From Actinobacteria bacterium HGW-Actinobacteria-4 (lineage in GTDB: Bacteria > Actinomycetota > Actinomycetes > Actinomycetales > Demequinaceae): 64,000 nt of DNA. The translations under genes were made by a program, and so were the position numbers. Positions within the stretch are counted from its first letter, which is position 1, and each line of letters begins with the position of its first letter. The notes under the pieces were generated by a model. The model was not told where the DNA came from, made no database searches, and was given only the letters and a program-made list of their open reading frames with translations. Of the stretch, positions 23,895 through 34,987 are shown piece by piece. The DNA lies in assembly GCA_002841315.1 (NCBI GenBank), contig PHEW01000002.1, positions 1 to 64,000 of the forward strand, written 5' to 3'.

Positions 23895-25004
23895 CTATGC
23901 CCCTACCTGGTGACGCGACTGGCCAAAGTGGCACACAATCTCGTAGTCGATGGTTCCCACGGCCCGCGCCCAATCGGCTGCCGTGGGGCCTCCGGGACCA
24001 ATCAGCGTGACGACATCGCCTTCGGAGACTTCTGAGGACAACCCCAGGTCCACCACGAACTGGTCCATGCACACCCTGCCCGCAATCCGGTAGCGCCTGC
24101 CATTGATGGCCACCTCAGCCACGCCGCCCGCGGCCCGGAACACGCCATCGGCATAGCCAGCTGGCACCAGCGCGAGCGTGGTGGAGTAAGGCGTCACGTA
24201 CTCGTGGCCGTAACTCACCCCTTGGCCAGCGCCCACCTCCTTCACCAGCGCCACATGAGACGTCACCGACATCGCCGGAGTCAGCCCAAAGCGGTGTCCC
24301 TGAGGATCCGGCACCGGCGGTAGCCCGTAGACGGCGATGCCGGGGCGCACCAAGTCGAAGTGCAGATCGCGGCGCGTCAACGTGGCGGCGGAGTTGGCGA
24401 GGTGTCGCACCTCAACCTCGACGCCGCGCTCCTGCGCCTGCCACAGTGCCTGGCGAAACACTGCGGCCTGGGCGTCAATAGTGGGGTGCCCCGGGTTGTC
24501 CGCCCACGCCAGGTGCGACCAGATGCCCACAATCGTGATGTGGCCCGCCCGCTGGGCTTCGATTGCCTGATCCAGGAGCGCAGGGAATTCGGCGACGGTG
24601 ACGCCTTCGCGCCCCAGGCCAGTGTCGATGCACAGGTGCACCCGCGCCGTAGCAAGCCTGTCTTCGGCCCCGGCCACCACAGCCTCCAGCACGGCACGCG
24701 AGTTCACTGACAGATCGATGTCATGCGCAATCAGGAGGCCAGCGTGAACCTCGGGACCATAGAGCCACGTAAGGATCCGTCCCGTGTCGCCCGCAGTCCG
24801 CAACGCGAGCGCCTCACGCGGCTGCGCCACTCCCAGCCAGGTGGCCCCGCCCGCGCGGGCCGCGGCGCCAGCCTCCACCAGACCATGGCCATACGCGTCT
24901 GCTTTCACCACAGCCATCACGGCAGCCCCTGCTGCTTGCTCGCAAAGGGCTTCCACGTTCCGGCGAATGGCGGAGTAGTCAACAGTGATCGCGATGGATG
25001 ACAT
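23895..25004 (-). CDS. alr: Alanine racemase
   Basis: A 369-residue PLP enzyme that makes D-alanine for peptidoglycan. AVMAVVKADAYGHGLVEAG contains the PLP lysine; HLCIDTGLGREG and VRPGIAVYGLPP are barrel motifs; VSYGHEYVTPYSTTLALVPA holds the catalytic Tyr region and RIAGRVCMDQFVVDL the conserved Cys-Met-Asp. ATG at 25004, four bases from the acpS stop, gives the standard N-terminus; the ORF-track start would overlap acpS. Confidence 0.96.
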   Translation of the reverse strand: MSSIAITVDYSAIRRNVEALCEQAAGAAVMAVVKADAYGHGLVEAGAAARAGGATWLGVAQPREALALRTAGDTGRILTWLYGPEVHAGLLIAHDIDLSVNSRAVLEAVVAGAEDRLATARVHLCIDTGLGREGVTVAEFPALLDQAIEAQRAGHITIVGIWSHLAWADNPGHPTIDAQAAVFRQALWQAQERGVEVEVRHLANSAATLTRRDLHFDLVRPGIAVYGLPPVPDPQGHRFGLTPAMSVTSHVALVKEVGAGQGVSYGHEYVTPYSTTLALVPAGYADGVFRAAGGVAEVAINGRRYRIAGRVCMDQFVVDLGLSSEVSEGDVVTLIGPGGPTAADWARAVGTIDYEIVCHFGQSRHQVGA

Positions 25005-25008
25005 AGTC

Positions 25009-25362
25009 CTAGTCTTCCGCAATCACGACCGCAGAGGCGATTCCTGCGTCGTGAGATAGCGACAAGTGGAAGCGTGCCACCCCCAGCACCTGGGCTCGGT
25101 CAGCCACAGAACCACGCACATCCAGCCGGGGCTTGCCGCCTTCTTCGCGGATGATCTCAGCGTCCTGCCAGCTCAGTCCACCGGGTGCCCCGAGCGCCTT
25201 GGCGAGCGCCTCCTTGGCCGCCCAGCGCGCCGCGAGGCTGTTGTGGCCCAGGTGCCGCTCCGCTGGAGTGAAGACCCGATCAAGGAAGCCGGGAGAGCGC
25301 TCAAGCGCCTCTTCGAACCGCGCAATCGCCACCACGTCGATGCCGATGCCCACGATTCCCAT
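25009..25362 (-). CDS. acpS: Holo-[acyl-carrier-protein] synthase
   Basis: A 117-residue phosphopantetheinyl transferase that activates acyl carrier protein from Co[19 protein letters not shown] carries the magnesium-binding Asp, and [27 protein letters not shown] the second motif (W-x-x-K-E-A). [19 protein letters not shown] is the last conserved segment. It lies eight bases after glmS and four before alr in the wall/lipid precursor operon. Confidence 0.96.
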   Translation of the reverse strand: MGIVGIGIDVVAIARFEEALERSPGFLDRVFTPAERHLGHNSLAARWAAKEALAKALGAPGGLSWQDAEIIREEGGKPRLDVRGSVADRAQVLGVARFHLSLSHDAGIASAVVIAED

Positions 25363-25370
25363 CGCGCTGC

Positions 25371-27236
25371 CTACTCGACCGTCACCGACTTGGCGAGGTT
25401 ACGCGGCTGGTCAACGTCGAGACCCTTCGCCGTTGCGAGTTCGAGCGCAAAGATCTGCAGCGGAATCACACTCAGCAGCGGCGTCATCAACACAGGAGCG
25501 ACCGGGATCGAGAACACATGCTCGGCATGATCGGCGGCCTCGGTGTCGCCCTCTTCAGCGATGACCATGGTGAATGCGCCACGCGCGCGCACCTCTTGGA
25601 TGTTGGACACCACCTTCGAGTGCAGCGACTCGCGGCCGTGGGCGCTAGGAAGGATGATGAACACCGGCACACCCTCTTCGATGAGCGCGATGGGCCCATG
25701 CTTCAGTTCGCCTGCCGCGAAGCCCTCCGCGTGAATGTACGCGAGCTCCTTGAGCTTGAGCGCACCTTCCATCGCGATGGGATAGCCCACGTGGCGGCCC
25801 AGGAACAGCACCGTGTTGTGGTTGGCCATCGAGCGGGCCACCTCACGAATGGGCCCCGATGTGTCGAGAATGCGCTGAATCTTCGCGGGGATCTCGCTCA
25901 ACTGCTCCATGAGCGACGCGATCTCGTCAGGGAACTTGTTGCCACGAATCTCCGCAAGGTAGATGCCCAGCAGGTATGCCGCGGTAATCTGCGCCACAAA
26001 GGCCTTGGTGGACGCAACAGCGATCTCGGGACCTGCGCGGGTGTACAACACGGCATCGGCCTCGCGAGCGATGGTCGAGCCCTGGGTGTTGACAATGCCA
26101 ATCACGCTCGCCCCCTGCTGCTGAGCGTGTCGAATAGCCATGATGGTGTCCATGGTTTCGCCAGACTGGCTGATGGCGACCACAAGGGTCTTAACGTTGA
26201 CCACGGGGTCGCGATAGCGGAACTCGTGCGCGAGTTCCACCTCGACGGGGATACGGCACCAATGCTCGATGGCGTACTTCGCGACCATCCCGGCATACGC
26301 CGCAGTGCCGCATGCAACAACCACAATCTTGTCGACCGAGTTCAGCACCGATTCGTCAATGATTCCGGCGTCCAGCTGCAACTTGCCGCGTTCGTCTACC
26401 CTGCCGCGCAGAGTGTCAGCAACAGCCGCAGGCTGATCGTGGATCTCCTTGTCCATGAACGTCGCGAACCCGCCTTTTTCCGCGGCCGCGGAATCCCAGT
26501 CCACGTGATACGGCTCGCGGTCAACCACGGTGCCGTCAAAGCTTGTGACGCGCACGGCATCGGCCGTCAGCTCGACAACCTCGTCCTGCCCCAGCTCGAG
26601 GGCAGTACGGGTGTGCTCGATGAACGCGACAACGTCGGAACCCAAGAAGTTCTCTCCCTCGCCGATGCCCACCACGAGCGGCGAGTTCCGGCGTGCGCCC
26701 ACCACCGTCCCAGGGTCTTGGGCATCGACGGCGAGTAGCGTGAACGCACCCTCGAGGCGCGACACAAGCGCCCGCATCCCGTCCGCCAACGACAGGCCCT
26801 TCGCGACCTCTGCTGCAAGCAGGTGACCCGCTACCTCGGTATCCGTCTCGGACAAGAAGTCGACGCCCTGCGCGAGCAACTCCTTGCGTAGGGTCGAGTA
26901 GTTCTCAATGATCCCGTTGTGAATGATCGCGATGCGACCGCCAGCCGCGATGTGCGGGTGAGCGTTGGCGTCCGTGGGGGCTCCGTGGGTCGCCCAGCGC
27001 GTGTGGCCGATGGCGGCAGTGGCGTCCGGCAAGGGCCGATCCGCCAGCTGCTTGGCAAGGTTGACGAGCTTGCCTGCCTTCTTCGACGTACTGACCCGCT
27101 CGCGATCGGTCGTCACCGCCGCAATGCCGGCAGAGTCATATCCCCGGTACTCGAGTCGCGCCAGGCCACCCATGACGACACCTTCTGGTCGAGCGCTCGG
27201 CGTCGACGAACCTACGTAACCCACGATTCCACACAT
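25371..27236 (-). CDS. glmS: Glutamine-fructose-6-phosphate aminotransferase
   Basis: A 621-residue GlmS, the first step of UDP-GlcNAc synthesis. [11 protein letters not shown] places the catalytic Cys1 at the N-terminus, which fixes the start at 27236 (the ORF track begins 78 codons too early). The N-terminal amidotransferase domain runs to about 240 ([30 protein letters not shown]), followed by two SIS domains with [29 protein letters not shown] and [16 protein letters not shown], ending KSVTVE. Only 67 bases separate it from the divergent coaA, too few for a glmS ribozyme. Confidence 0.97.
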   Translation of the reverse strand: MCGIVGYVGSSTPSARPEGVVMGGLARLEYRGYDSAGIAAVTTDRERVSTSKKAGKLVNLAKQLADRPLPDATAAIGHTRWATHGAPTDANAHPHIAAGGRIAIIHNGIIENYSTLRKELLAQGVDFLSETDTEVAGHLLAAEVAKGLSLADGMRALVSRLEGAFTLLAVDAQDPGTVVGARRNSPLVVGIGEGENFLGSDVVAFIEHTRTALELGQDEVVELTADAVRVTSFDGTVVDREPYHVDWDSAAAEKGGFATFMDKEIHDQPAAVADTLRGRVDERGKLQLDAGIIDESVLNSVDKIVVVACGTAAYAGMVAKYAIEHWCRIPVEVELAHEFRYRDPVVNVKTLVVAISQSGETMDTIMAIRHAQQQGASVIGIVNTQGSTIAREADAVLYTRAGPEIAVASTKAFVAQITAAYLLGIYLAEIRGNKFPDEIASLMEQLSEIPAKIQRILDTSGPIREVARSMANHNTVLFLGRHVGYPIAMEGALKLKELAYIHAEGFAAGELKHGPIALIEEGVPVFIILPSAHGRESLHSKVVSNIQEVRARGAFTMVIAEEGDTEAADHAEHVFSIPVAPVLMTPLLSVIPLQIFALELATAKGLDVDQPRNLAKSVTVE

Positions 27237-27303
27237 GCGCTCTAGTGTACGGCCTGGGCTCCTGGAGGCTGAGACCCTGGCGTCGGGACGGAATGACGTC
27301 CAT

Positions 27304-28278
27304 ATGCGCCACAATGGAGCGGTGATCGATACCTCCGACGTGGACGCCTTCAGTCCGTTCATCACCCTCTCACGCGACGAGTGGGCGGCTCTCGCGGACT
27401 CGACTCCCCTACCGCTCACCGAAGCCGACATCGCACGAGTGCGCGGCCTCGGAGACCCGATCGACCTCAACGAAGTGGACCGCGTCTACCGACCGCTGTC
27501 TCGCCTCCTGGACCTCTACTCGGAAGCAACGGGGCACCTCCACGCGGCGACCAGCCAGTTCCTTGGCGAACGCGCTTCCCGCACGCCGTTCGTGATCGGT
27601 GTAGCCGGGTCGGTCGCAGTAGGTAAGTCCACCACTGCACGCCTGCTGCGCGAACTGATGGCACGGTGGCCGGGCTCGCCCCACGTCGCGCTCGTCACCA
27701 CCGACGGCTTCTTGTACCCCAATGCGGAACTCAGCAGGCGCGGACTGCTCGAGCGCAAGGGTTTTCCCGAGTCATATGACCGGCGTGCGCTACGGCAGTT
27801 CATCGCGGACGTGAAGTCCGGCAAACGCGAGGTGCACGCGCCCGTCTACTCGCACCTCAGCTACGACATCGTGCCTGGCGAGAAGATTACCGTGAGCCAC
27901 CCTGACATTCTGATAGTCGAGGGCCTGAATGTGCTCCAGCCTGCGGCGTCTCGGGAACCAGGCGTGGCGGCGCTCGCGGTGAGCGACTTCTTTGACGTCT
28001 CCATCTATGTTGACGCCCAGCAAGAAGACGTACGCCGTTGGTACATCGAGCGGTTCCTGTCGCTGCGTGCCACCGCGTTCGCCCAGCCGGACTCGTACTT
28101 CCACGCCTACTCAACACTCGCTGATGCCCAGGCCACCGAGCGAGCAGGCCAGATTTGGGACGCGATCAACGCGCCTAACCTTGCGCGCAACATTGCTCCT
28201 ACCCGGTCGCGAGCCACCATCATCCTCAGCAAAGCAGGAGACCATCGCGTGGAGTCAGTGCGGCTCCGCAAGCTCTAG
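27304..28278 (+). CDS. coaA: Type I pantothenate kinase
   Basis: A 324-residue CoaA, catalysing the committed ATP-dependent step of CoA synthesis. The Walker A loop is [17 protein letters not shown], with [32 protein letters not shown], and EGLNVLQP as family motifs, and [20 protein letters not shown] near the end. Two starts are plausible: ATG 27304 and GTG 27322. The latter has CACAAT ending six bases upstream and could be leaderless. The gene is divergent from glmS and convergent with the DedA gene, four bases away. Confidence 0.94.
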   Translation: MRHNGAVIDTSDVDAFSPFITLSRDEWAALADSTPLPLTEADIARVRGLGDPIDLNEVDRVYRPLSRLLDLYSEATGHLHAATSQFLGERASRTPFVIGVAGSVAVGKSTTARLLRELMARWPGSPHVALVTTDGFLYPNAELSRRGLLERKGFPESYDRRALRQFIADVKSGKREVHAPVYSHLSYDIVPGEKITVSHPDILIVEGLNVLQPAASREPGVAALAVSDFFDVSIYVDAQQEDVRRWYIERFLSLRATAFAQPDSYFHAYSTLADAQATERAGQIWDAINAPNLARNIAPTRSRATIILSKAGDHRVESVRLRKL

Positions 28279-28282
28279 GCGG

Positions 28283-28993
28283 TCACTCAGAGGGTTGCTC
28301 GGTGTCCTTACCGCGGATGTCGCCGGCAAGGTCCGGCAGGTTCACGGGAGTCAGGCCAAGTCGCGTCATAATCTTGTCGACAAGCACGCCGGCCAGGACG
28401 CCGCCCACCACGCCCGCCGTGATCGCGAGCAAGAGGTTGCCCTCAAAGATGGATGCTGCGAACGTGCCTAGCGCGACGCTCCACAGTGCCCAAAGGCTCA
28501 CTCCCACAGCATCGACGCCCATGAAGCGCCCGCGCGGGTATCGCAACGCACCTGCCGTGATGTTAACGGCGACTCTACCCATCGGAATGAACCGCACAGC
28601 GATGATGAAGCTCGTGCCACGGTGCTCAAGTGCGTGCTCGGCCCAGTTCAGCAGCGCAAGGCCCTTGTCCCCACGGAAGATTCGCAGTTTGCGCACGTCG
28701 ATCTTGCTTCCTATGAGGTAAGCAGTTTGGTCGCCGAGCCAGGCACCTGCCGCTGCTGCCAGCACAATGCCGATCAACATGGGATTCTCGAACTGGAGCA
28801 GGCCATTGCCGGACTGTTGCCAGGCCGTCGACGCACCAATCAGGATTGCGTCAGAGGGCACCACCGGCAGGAAGCCGTCGATGAGGGAAACCACAAAGAT
28901 GCCCGCGTAGAGCCACGCCGTCTCGGCGAAGATCACAATAAACTCTTCGGCCCGGGTCATGAGCCCGAGGACGTTCTCCCACAGTTCACTCAC
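28283..28993 (-). CDS. DedA family membrane protein
   Basis: A 236-residue polytopic membrane protein of the DedA/VTT superfamily, thought to scramble or recycle lipids. [20 protein letters not shown] is the first conserved reentrant region, [20 protein letters not shown] the second, and [20 protein letters not shown] the family motif (R-F-x-P-x-x-R...G). Several hydrophobic helices follow. Its GTG/ATG start overlaps the end of glmM by four bases, so the two are co-translated, an arrangement that links it to the envelope. Confidence 0.88.
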   Translation of the reverse strand: MSELWENVLGLMTRAEEFIVIFAETAWLYAGIFVVSLIDGFLPVVPSDAILIGASTAWQQSGNGLLQFENPMLIGIVLAAAAGAWLGDQTAYLIGSKIDVRKLRIFRGDKGLALLNWAEHALEHRGTSFIIAVRFIPMGRVAVNITAGALRYPRGRFMGVDAVGVSLWALWSVALGTFAASIFEGNLLLAITAGVVGGVLAGVLVDKIMTRLGLTPVNLPDLAGDIRGKDTEQPSE

Positions 28994-30351
28994 AGAGCGA
29001 GCCTGTCTGCGACCACCGCCGCGAGGGCCTCCGCATGCTTGCGGGCCTCGTCTTCCGACGTCGCCTCAACCATGACTCGAACCAACGGCTCCGTGCCCGA
29101 CGCTCGTAGCAACACCCGGCCGGCATCACCCAACGTCGCACGGACTTCAGCAACGGCCTCACCAAGCTCTGCGTCGGAATGCACGCGGCTGCGGTCGGTT
29201 CCGGGGACGTTGATCAGCACCTGCGGCAGTGTCTCGATCCCTGCACATTGTGCTCGCAACTCGCCGCCAGCACGCACCTGTGCGCCCAGCAACAAAGCCG
29301 TCAGGACGCCGTCTCCGGTGGTCGCGTACTCGGACATGATGATGTGACCCGATTGCTCACCGCCCAGGGTGAAACCACCAATGCGCATGGCCTCGAGCAC
29401 GTATCGATCGCCTACGGCGCTCTCGACGATGTCGATTCCGGCCGCCTTCATCGCACGGTGAAGCCCAAGGTTGCTCATCACCGTGGCGACCAGGGTGTGG
29501 TGGTAGAGGGTTCCCGCTTGCTGCATCGCTAATGCGAGGAGCCCCATGATTTGGTCACCGTTGACAACGCTTCCGGTGTGGTCGACGGCAAGGCACCGGT
29601 CTGCGTCGCCGTCAAAGGCCACTCCCAGGTCTGCACCATGCTCAGCGACGGCCGCTTGGAGCGACTCCAGGTGGGTGGAGCCCACTCCCGAGTTGATGTT
29701 CAGTCCATCCGGCGATGCGTTGATGGTGATCGTGGTGGCGCCCGCGGCCTCGAGGGCTGCGGGACCAACCACGCTGGCAGCGCCGTGTGCGGCATCCACC
29801 ACGATCGAGACTCCGGCAAGGGGTGCTTCGTGGCCCGCAAACGCCCTCGCGGCACTGACCACGTGGTCGACGTAGCTCTGTGCAAGGTGCGCCGACGGCA
29901 CGATGGTGCCCACCGCGGCGCCTGTGGGTCGATCCCACTGCTCGCCTAGTTGCGCCTCGATTGACTCCTCGACCGCGTCGTCCAGCTTATGGCCGCCGCG
30001 CGCAAAGAACTTGATGCCGTTGTCCGGCATCGCGTTATGTGAGGCGGAGATCACCACGCCAAGGTCGGCGTCAGTGTCGGCTGTCAGGAACGCGATCCCC
30101 GGTGTGGGAAGGACGCCAACATCAAGGACGTCGACACCGGCCGACGCAAGACCAGCAGCGACCGCCGCGCCAAGGAACTCACCAGAGACGCGGGTGTCGC
30201 GCCCAAGGATTGCGCGTGGACGGTGCCCGGAAAACTCGCCCCGTTCGGCAAGCACGTGTGCCGCCGCGACAGCAAGGTCCACGGCGAGTTCCGCCGTGAT
30301 GTCCTTGTTGGCCAGACCGCGTACGCCGTCGGTGCCGAACAGTCGCGCCAT
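28990..30351 (-). CDS. glmM: Phosphoglucosamine mutase
   Basis: A 453-residue GlmM converting glucosamine-6-P to glucosamine-1-P. The phosphoserine loop is [18 protein letters not shown] (usual P after N replaced by A), the metal-binding loop [12 protein letters not shown], the sugar-binding loop [10 protein letters not shown] and the phosphate-binding end [14 protein letters not shown]. The start [17 protein letters not shown] is the family's N-terminus. It follows rpsI by 11 bases, as in many actinobacteria, and with glmS makes the two ends of the UDP-GlcNAc route visible in this window. Confidence 0.96.
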   Translation of the reverse strand: MARLFGTDGVRGLANKDITAELAVDLAVAAAHVLAERGEFSGHRPRAILGRDTRVSGEFLGAAVAAGLASAGVDVLDVGVLPTPGIAFLTADTDADLGVVISASHNAMPDNGIKFFARGGHKLDDAVEESIEAQLGEQWDRPTGAAVGTIVPSAHLAQSYVDHVVSAARAFAGHEAPLAGVSIVVDAAHGAASVVGPAALEAAGATTITINASPDGLNINSGVGSTHLESLQAAVAEHGADLGVAFDGDADRCLAVDHTGSVVNGDQIMGLLALAMQQAGTLYHHTLVATVMSNLGLHRAMKAAGIDIVESAVGDRYVLEAMRIGGFTLGGEQSGHIIMSEYATTGDGVLTALLLGAQVRAGGELRAQCAGIETLPQVLINVPGTDRSRVHSDAELGEAVAEVRATLGDAGRVLLRASGTEPLVRVMVEATSEDEARKHAEALAAVVADRLAL

Positions 30352-30362
30352 GCGCGTGACGC

Positions 30363-30893
30363 TTAGCGCTTCGAGTACTGAGGGGCGCGGCGTGCCTTCT
30401 TGAGACCGGCCTTCTTGCGCTCCACAACACGAGCGTCGCGGGTCAGGAAGCCTGCCTTCTTGAGGGTGGCACGGTTGGTCTCTTCGTCAATCCCGTTGAG
30501 AGCGCGGGACACGCCCAGGCGCAGTGCGCCGGCCTGACCGGAAGGGCCACCACCGTGAATGCGTGCGTGAACGTCGAACTTATCTTCGATGTCGAGCACC
30601 GCGAACGGCGAGTTCACCAACTGCTGGTGAACCTTGTTGGGGAAGTAGTTCTCGAGCGAGCGACCGTTGAGGACCCACTTGCCGGTGCCAGGCACCAAAC
30701 GAACGCGCGCGATGGCCTGCTTGCGGCGGCCAAGGCCAGCGCCAGGAGCGATCTCCGATGTTCCCTTGCCACGCTCAGGAGCGGACTCGGTGGTGTACTC
30801 GGTGGGTGCCTCAGGTGTCTCCGACGTGTACTCGGCGGGGTTCTCGGTGTCGTTCTCGATCTCGTTCTCGACGTCAGTCGTCACATCTGCCAC
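30363..30893 (-). CDS. rpsI: 30S ribosomal protein S9
   Basis: A 176-residue S9. The canonical domain begins near residue 53 ([20 protein letters not shown]) and ends RRAPQYSKR, the tail that reaches the P-site tRNA. About 50 N-terminal residues are acidic and Thr/Glu/Pro-rich ([19 protein letters not shown]), an extension seen to varying length in actinobacterial S9. It is coupled to rplM, 21 bases upstream. Confidence 0.97.
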   Translation of the reverse strand: MADVTTDVENEIENDTENPAEYTSETPEAPTEYTTESAPERGKGTSEIAPGAGLGRRKQAIARVRLVPGTGKWVLNGRSLENYFPNKVHQQLVNSPFAVLDIEDKFDVHARIHGGGPSGQAGALRLGVSRALNGIDEETNRATLKKAGFLTRDARVVERKKAGLKKARRAPQYSKR

Positions 30894-30914
30894 GTGTATG
30901 TCCTATTCTCAGCG

Positions 30915-31358
30915 CTACTGCGCGACCTGGGAAATCTCGAATGCCTGCGGCTGCTGCGCGGCGTGGGGGTGCTCAGGGCCTGCGTACACCTTGAGGTTGG
31001 TCAACTGAGCGGCGCCCAGCTTGGTGTGAGGCAACATGCCCTTGACAGCGTTCTCGATGACGCGCTGAGGGTTCTTGACCAACAGCTCGCCGATCGGAAT
31101 GGCAGACAGACCGCCCGGGAATCCCGAGTGACGGTAGACCATCTTGTCGGTAGCCTTGGCACCGGTCAGTGCCACCTTGTCGGCGTTGATGACGATCACG
31201 AAGTCACCGCCGTCCACGTGAGGAGCAAAGGTGGGCTTGTGCTTGCCGCGAAGCAGCACAGCAACGTGGGAGGCCAGGCGGCCGAGGACCACGTCGGTGG
31301 CGTCGATGACATGCCAGTTCTTGGTGATGTCACCCGGCTTGGGAGAATACGTGCGCAC
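30915..31358 (-). CDS. rplM: 50S ribosomal protein L13
   Basis: A 147-residue L13, an early-assembly 23S-binding protein. The GTG at 31358 gives the standard N-terminus ([20 protein letters not shown]) and has GAAGG upstream; the ORF-track start lies in the leader. [20 protein letters not shown] and GKYVAP-like [19 protein letters not shown] follow. A GCGGTA/TGCCGC hairpin in the leader (about 31395-31412) could serve regulation. Confidence 0.97.
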   Translation of the reverse strand: MRTYSPKPGDITKNWHVIDATDVVLGRLASHVAVLLRGKHKPTFAPHVDGGDFVIVINADKVALTGAKATDKMVYRHSGFPGGLSAIPIGELLVKNPQRVIENAVKGMLPHTKLGAAQLTNLKVYAGPEHPHAAQQPQAFEISQVAQ

Positions 31359-31502
31359 TTGGAAGCCTTCTTTTGCTAGTTCTGGTGGGCGGCAACTTAC
31401 TACCGCAGTATGGCTGGCGCCACAGGTGAACACGCCTCAAAGACGCGGATCCACGTGGAACGCACAACGACGGTCAAGAATACCGGAGAGGGGCCCTCAA
31501 GG

Positions 31503-32381
31503 TCAATCCAGGGTGCGGCGGTTGCGGGTGACTTCCGCGCGCAGGGCCATGTCAGCGTCGGGCGGGTAGACCACGTGCTCCAAGGTGAGCCCATGAGGCA
31601 GCGCTACCTTGACAGCTTGCGACCTGCCGTCAACGGACGTTTGCCGCGCAAGCCAGTCCATGTCACGGCGGCCCTCTCCCACCATGATCACCGCTCCCAC
31701 CAGGGAGCGCACCATGGAGTGACAGAAGGCGTCGGCGCGCACGGTCGCCACCACCAGCCCTTCGTCGGTCCCTGTGGTGGGCCTCTCCCACGAGAACTCG
31801 CGTAATTCGCGCACCGTGGTGGCGCCGTCGCGGGCTCGGCAGAATGGACCAAAGTCGCGCAGGCCCGTCAGCGTCGCCGACGCCGCATTGAGGATGTCGA
31901 CATCCACGGCGCGGCGGTGCCACAGGACGTGCCCACGGCGTAGCGGGTCACGCGTGGTGGGAGAGTCGCTGAGGCGGTAGGTGTACTGACGCTCCTCCGC
32001 CGAGAAGCGGGCATCAAACCCCTCCGGGGCCTCGACACACGCGTTGATCACGATGTCCGGCGGGAGCACCCCATTCAGGCGTTCGAGGAGCGACACCGGC
32101 GGGGTCTTGCCCGATCGCCCTGGGATGCGCTCCCACGCGTCACGGGGGATGTCGCAATGGGCTACCTGACCGCGTGCATGGACGCCGGCATCGGTGCGGC
32201 CCGCCACAGCGAACCTGACCACAAAGTCGGTCTTGGTTCGTACCACGCGTGCTGCGGCGTCGTTCAGGGCACCCTGGATAGTCGGGAGCCCGGGCTGCTC
32301 CGCCCAGCCCAAGTAGGCGCCCCCGTCGTAGGAGAAATCAAGACGGGCCCGCACAACGTCGCTGGAATCCAGCTCAGTCAT
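31503..32381 (-). CDS. truA: tRNA pseudouridine(38-40) synthase
   Basis: A 292-residue TruA, which isomerises uridines 38-40 in tRNA anticodon stems. FSYDGGAYLGWAEQPGLPTI opens domain 1; AVAGRTDAGVHARGQVAHCD has the catalytic Asp; DARFSAEERQYTYRLSD and FCHSMVRSLVGAVIMVGEGR are the other conserved stretches. ATG at 32381 gives the standard start. It follows rplQ closely and ends the alpha operon. Confidence 0.95.
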   Translation of the reverse strand: MTELDSSDVVRARLDFSYDGGAYLGWAEQPGLPTIQGALNDAAARVVRTKTDFVVRFAVAGRTDAGVHARGQVAHCDIPRDAWERIPGRSGKTPPVSLLERLNGVLPPDIVINACVEAPEGFDARFSAEERQYTYRLSDSPTTRDPLRRGHVLWHRRAVDVDILNAASATLTGLRDFGPFCRARDGATTVRELREFSWERPTTGTDEGLVVATVRADAFCHSMVRSLVGAVIMVGEGRRDMDWLARQTSVDGRSQAVKVALPHGLTLEHVVYPPDADMALRAEVTRNRRTLD

Positions 32382-32418
32382 GGGGCCCGCCTTGACACAC
32401 GAACGAGTTCTCGCTCGC

Positions 32419-33018
32419 CTACTTCTTGTCTTCGTCGGCCGCGTCCGCGTCGCCTGATTCAGCGTCGGCTGCGTCAGTCGCGGCGTCGTCCGTGGTCGGC
32501 TCGTCCGTAGCGGCTTCGTCAACCGCTGCGTCTTCGACGGTCACGTCTTCTGCGACCGCCTCGTCAGCGTCGGCCTTTTCGGCCTTCTTGGGTGCCGCCT
32601 TGGGGGCTGCCTTCTTGGTGGCCTTTTCGGCCTCCTTGCTGACTGCCTTCTTGGCGGGCGTGCCGAACTCGACGAGTTCAATCACTGCCATGGGGGCGTT
32701 GTCGCCCTTGCGGGCACCCACCTTGGTGATGCGGGTGTAGCCACCCTCGCGGTCGGCAAAGCCGGGTCCGATCTCGGTGAAGAGCGTGTGAACCACCGAC
32801 TTGTCCGAGATGATTCCGAGCACACGACGGCGTGATGCAAGGTCGCCGCGCTTGGCGAACGTCACCAGGCGCTCGGCATAGGGACGCAGGCGCTTGGCCT
32901 TGGTCGCGGTGGTCGTGATGCGGCCGTGTTCGAAGAGGCTCTGCGCGAGGTTGGCCAGGATGTGGCGTTCGTGCGCGGGACCTCCGCCGAGGCGGGCACC
33001 CTTAGCTGGGCTAGGCAT
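32419..33018 (-). CDS. rplQ: 50S ribosomal protein L17 with long charged tail
   Basis: A 199-residue L17. Residues 1-120 are canonical ([20 protein letters not shown] ... [18 protein letters not shown]). The remaining 80 residues split into an Ala/Lys part ([19 protein letters not shown]) and a strongly acidic Asp/Ala part ending ADEDKK. Such tails occur in actinobacterial L17 but this one is long. Seventeen bases separate it from rpoA. Confidence 0.96.
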   Translation of the reverse strand: MPSPAKGARLGGGPAHERHILANLAQSLFEHGRITTTATKAKRLRPYAERLVTFAKRGDLASRRRVLGIISDKSVVHTLFTEIGPGFADREGGYTRITKVGARKGDNAPMAVIELVEFGTPAKKAVSKEAEKATKKAAPKAAPKKAEKADADEAVAEDVTVEDAAVDEAATDEPTTDDAATDAADAESGDADAADEDKK

Positions 33019-33035
33019 AGTTCTGTGATCTCCTC

Positions 33036-34025
33036 TTAGTCTTCGCTGCCCGAGAAGTAGACGCCTGCAGAAGAAGCGTCATACTCGGTGCCGCCGTCTT
33101 TGAGCGAGAAGCCCAGCTCGGCAAGCTTTTCTTTAACTTCGGTGATCGACTTCATGCCGAAGTTACGGATGTCCATCAGGTCGTTCTCGCTACGAGCGGT
33201 GAGCTCACCCACGGTGTGGATGCCCTCGCGCTTGAGGCAGTTATACGAACGCTGCGTAAGGTTGAGTTCCTCGACCGGCTGGTTGTACTCCTCCTCGAGC
33301 GACTCTTCGGAGTCCGACGGGCCAATTTCGATACCTTCAGCGGCCTCGTTGAGTCCGCGCGCAAGCGAGAACAACTCGACAAGCGTCGAGCCGGCCGATG
33401 CCAGCGCGTCACGGGCGGAGATCGACGACTTGGTCTCGACATCGATGATCAGCTCATCGAAGTCGGTGCGTTGAGCCACACGGGTAGCTTCCACGCGGTA
33501 CGTGACCTTGAGCACCGGCGAGTAGATCGAGTCAACAGGAATCTGACCGATCTCGGCGTCGTACTGCTTGTTGAGCGTAGCCGGGACGTAGCCGCGGCCG
33601 CGCTCGACGGTCAACTCGACCTCGAACTTCGCCTTCGCATTGAGCGTCGCGACGTGCAGATCCGGGTTGTGGATCTCGACACCTGCGGGAGGAGCGATGT
33701 CTGCCGCGGTCACCGCACCAGCACCAGACTTACGCAGGTACATCACTACGGGCTCGTCGTTCTCCGAGGAGACAACGAGGTTCTTGAGGTTGAGGAGGAT
33801 CTCAGTGACGTCTTCCTTCACTCCCTCAATCGTGGTGAACTCGTGAAGCACGCCCTCGAAGCGGACCGCCGTGATGGCAGCGCCGGGGATCGACGACAGC
33901 AGCGTGCGACGGAGCGAATTGCCAAGGGTGTAGCCGAATCCAGGCTCAAGCGGCTTGAGGGAAAACTGTGAACGGTTGTCCGAAATGACCTTCTCGGTCA
34001 GAGTGGGACGCTGTGCAATCAGCAC
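33036..34025 (-). CDS. rpoA: DNA-directed RNA polymerase subunit alpha
   Basis: A 329-residue alpha subunit. The N-terminal assembly domain (about 1-230) starts [20 protein letters not shown] and includes [20 protein letters not shown]; the C-terminal domain (about 250-310) has [20 protein letters not shown] and [18 protein letters not shown], which contact UP elements and activators. GTG at 34025 follows GGAAAGGAAAG. A large hairpin precedes it, and rpsD, usual between rpsK and rpoA in many bacteria, is absent. Confidence 0.98.
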   Translation of the reverse strand: MLIAQRPTLTEKVISDNRSQFSLKPLEPGFGYTLGNSLRRTLLSSIPGAAITAVRFEGVLHEFTTIEGVKEDVTEILLNLKNLVVSSENDEPVVMYLRKSGAGAVTAADIAPPAGVEIHNPDLHVATLNAKAKFEVELTVERGRGYVPATLNKQYDAEIGQIPVDSIYSPVLKVTYRVEATRVAQRTDFDELIIDVETKSSISARDALASAGSTLVELFSLARGLNEAAEGIEIGPSDSEESLEEEYNQPVEELNLTQRSYNCLKREGIHTVGELTARSENDLMDIRNFGMKSITEVKEKLAELGFSLKDGGTEYDASSAGVYFSGSED

Positions 34026-34116
34026 GGTTCTTTCCTTTCCGAGCATCCGCTATTTGATGCTCGAGGGTCCTGGTGAGGATTGGCCTCACCGGGTGTCAAG
34101 GGTATGGAGTTGGGAC

Positions 34117-34157
34117 GAGGCTCAGCCCGGTGCCTGGCGAGACACCGGGCAGGCCTC
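34117..34157 (-). terminator. Long interrupted hairpin between rpsK and rpoA
   Basis: GAGGC, two bases, GCCCGGTG on one arm pair with CACCGGGC, three bases, GCCTC on the other, 13 pairs around a 10-base loop. It fills the gap between rpsK and rpoA and could attenuate, terminate or mark an RNA processing point. Confidence 0.6.
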
Positions 34158-34160
34158 GGA

Positions 34161-34550
34161 CTAGTTGCGGCGGCGCTTGGGCGGGCGGCAGCCGTTGTGC
34201 GCTTGAGGCGTGACGTCCTTGATGGAGGTCACCTCGAGGCCAGCAGCCGTGAGTGAGCGGATCGCGGTGTCGCGCCCAGAGCCGGGGCCCTTGACGAACA
34301 CGTCAACCTTGCTCATGCCAGCGTCTTGCGCGCGACGAGCGGCTGCCTCGGCAGCCATCTGTGCGGCGTAAGGCGTCGACTTGCGCGAGCCCTTGAAGCC
34401 CACCTGTCCGGACGACGACCACGACACCACTGCACCCGAGGGGTCGGTGATGGAGATGATCGTGTTGTTAAAGGTGGACTTGATGTGTGCCTGGCCGTGC
34501 GCAACTGTCTTCTTGATCTTCTTGCGCGGCTTGCGAGTAGGAGCTGCCAT
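34161..34550 (-). CDS. rpsK: 30S ribosomal protein S11
   Basis: A 129-residue S11 of the 30S platform. [40 protein letters not shown] and the ending [12 protein letters not shown] are canonical. It lies three bases after rpsM in the alpha operon and is followed by a long hairpin and not by rpsD. Confidence 0.98.
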   Translation of the reverse strand: MAAPTRKPRKKIKKTVAHGQAHIKSTFNNTIISITDPSGAVVSWSSSGQVGFKGSRKSTPYAAQMAAEAAARRAQDAGMSKVDVFVKGPGSGRDTAIRSLTAAGLEVTSIKDVTPQAHNGCRPPKRRRN

Positions 34551-34553
34551 GGG

Positions 34554-34925
34554 TTATGCCTTCTTCTTTCCAGCGACGGTCTTCTTGCGGCCCTTGCGGG
34601 TACGCGCATTGGTCTTGGTGCGCTGTCCGCGCACGGGCATGCCGCGGCGGTGGCGCAGGCCCTGGTAGTTGCCGATCTCGATCTTGCGGCGAATGTCGCC
34701 CTGGACCTCGCGGCGCAAGTCACCTTCGACCATGAAGTTCGCTTCGATGTACTCGCGAAGTGCGACCAGCTCGGCGTCACCAGCGTCCTTGACGCGCAGA
34801 TCAGCGCTCACGCCAGTGGCGGCGAGGATCTGCTCGGAACGTGTGCGGCCAATGCCATAGATATAAGTGAGTGCGATCACCATGCGCTTGTCGCGAGGTA
34901 GATCGACACCGACGATGCGTGCCAT
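34554..34925 (-). CDS. rpsM: 30S ribosomal protein S13
   Basis: A 123-residue S13 of the 30S head, contacting tRNA and the B1 bridges. [37 protein letters not shown] and [20 protein letters not shown] are the family motifs; the basic end [10 protein letters not shown] reaches the P site. Confidence 0.98.
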   Translation of the reverse strand: MARIVGVDLPRDKRMVIALTYIYGIGRTRSEQILAATGVSADLRVKDAGDAELVALREYIEANFMVEGDLRREVQGDIRRKIEIGNYQGLRHRRGMPVRGQRTKTNARTRKGRKKTVAGKKKA

Positions 34926-34987
34926 ATTGTGCTACTCCATCAGTATTCGGAGGTCTAACGCTTGGGTCATCCCGCTGGTTGTGCGGG

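Noticed and set aside
27237-27303. glmS ribozyme or riboswitch
   Set aside because: Only 67 bases separate glmS and coaA, and no ribozyme-like core is visible.
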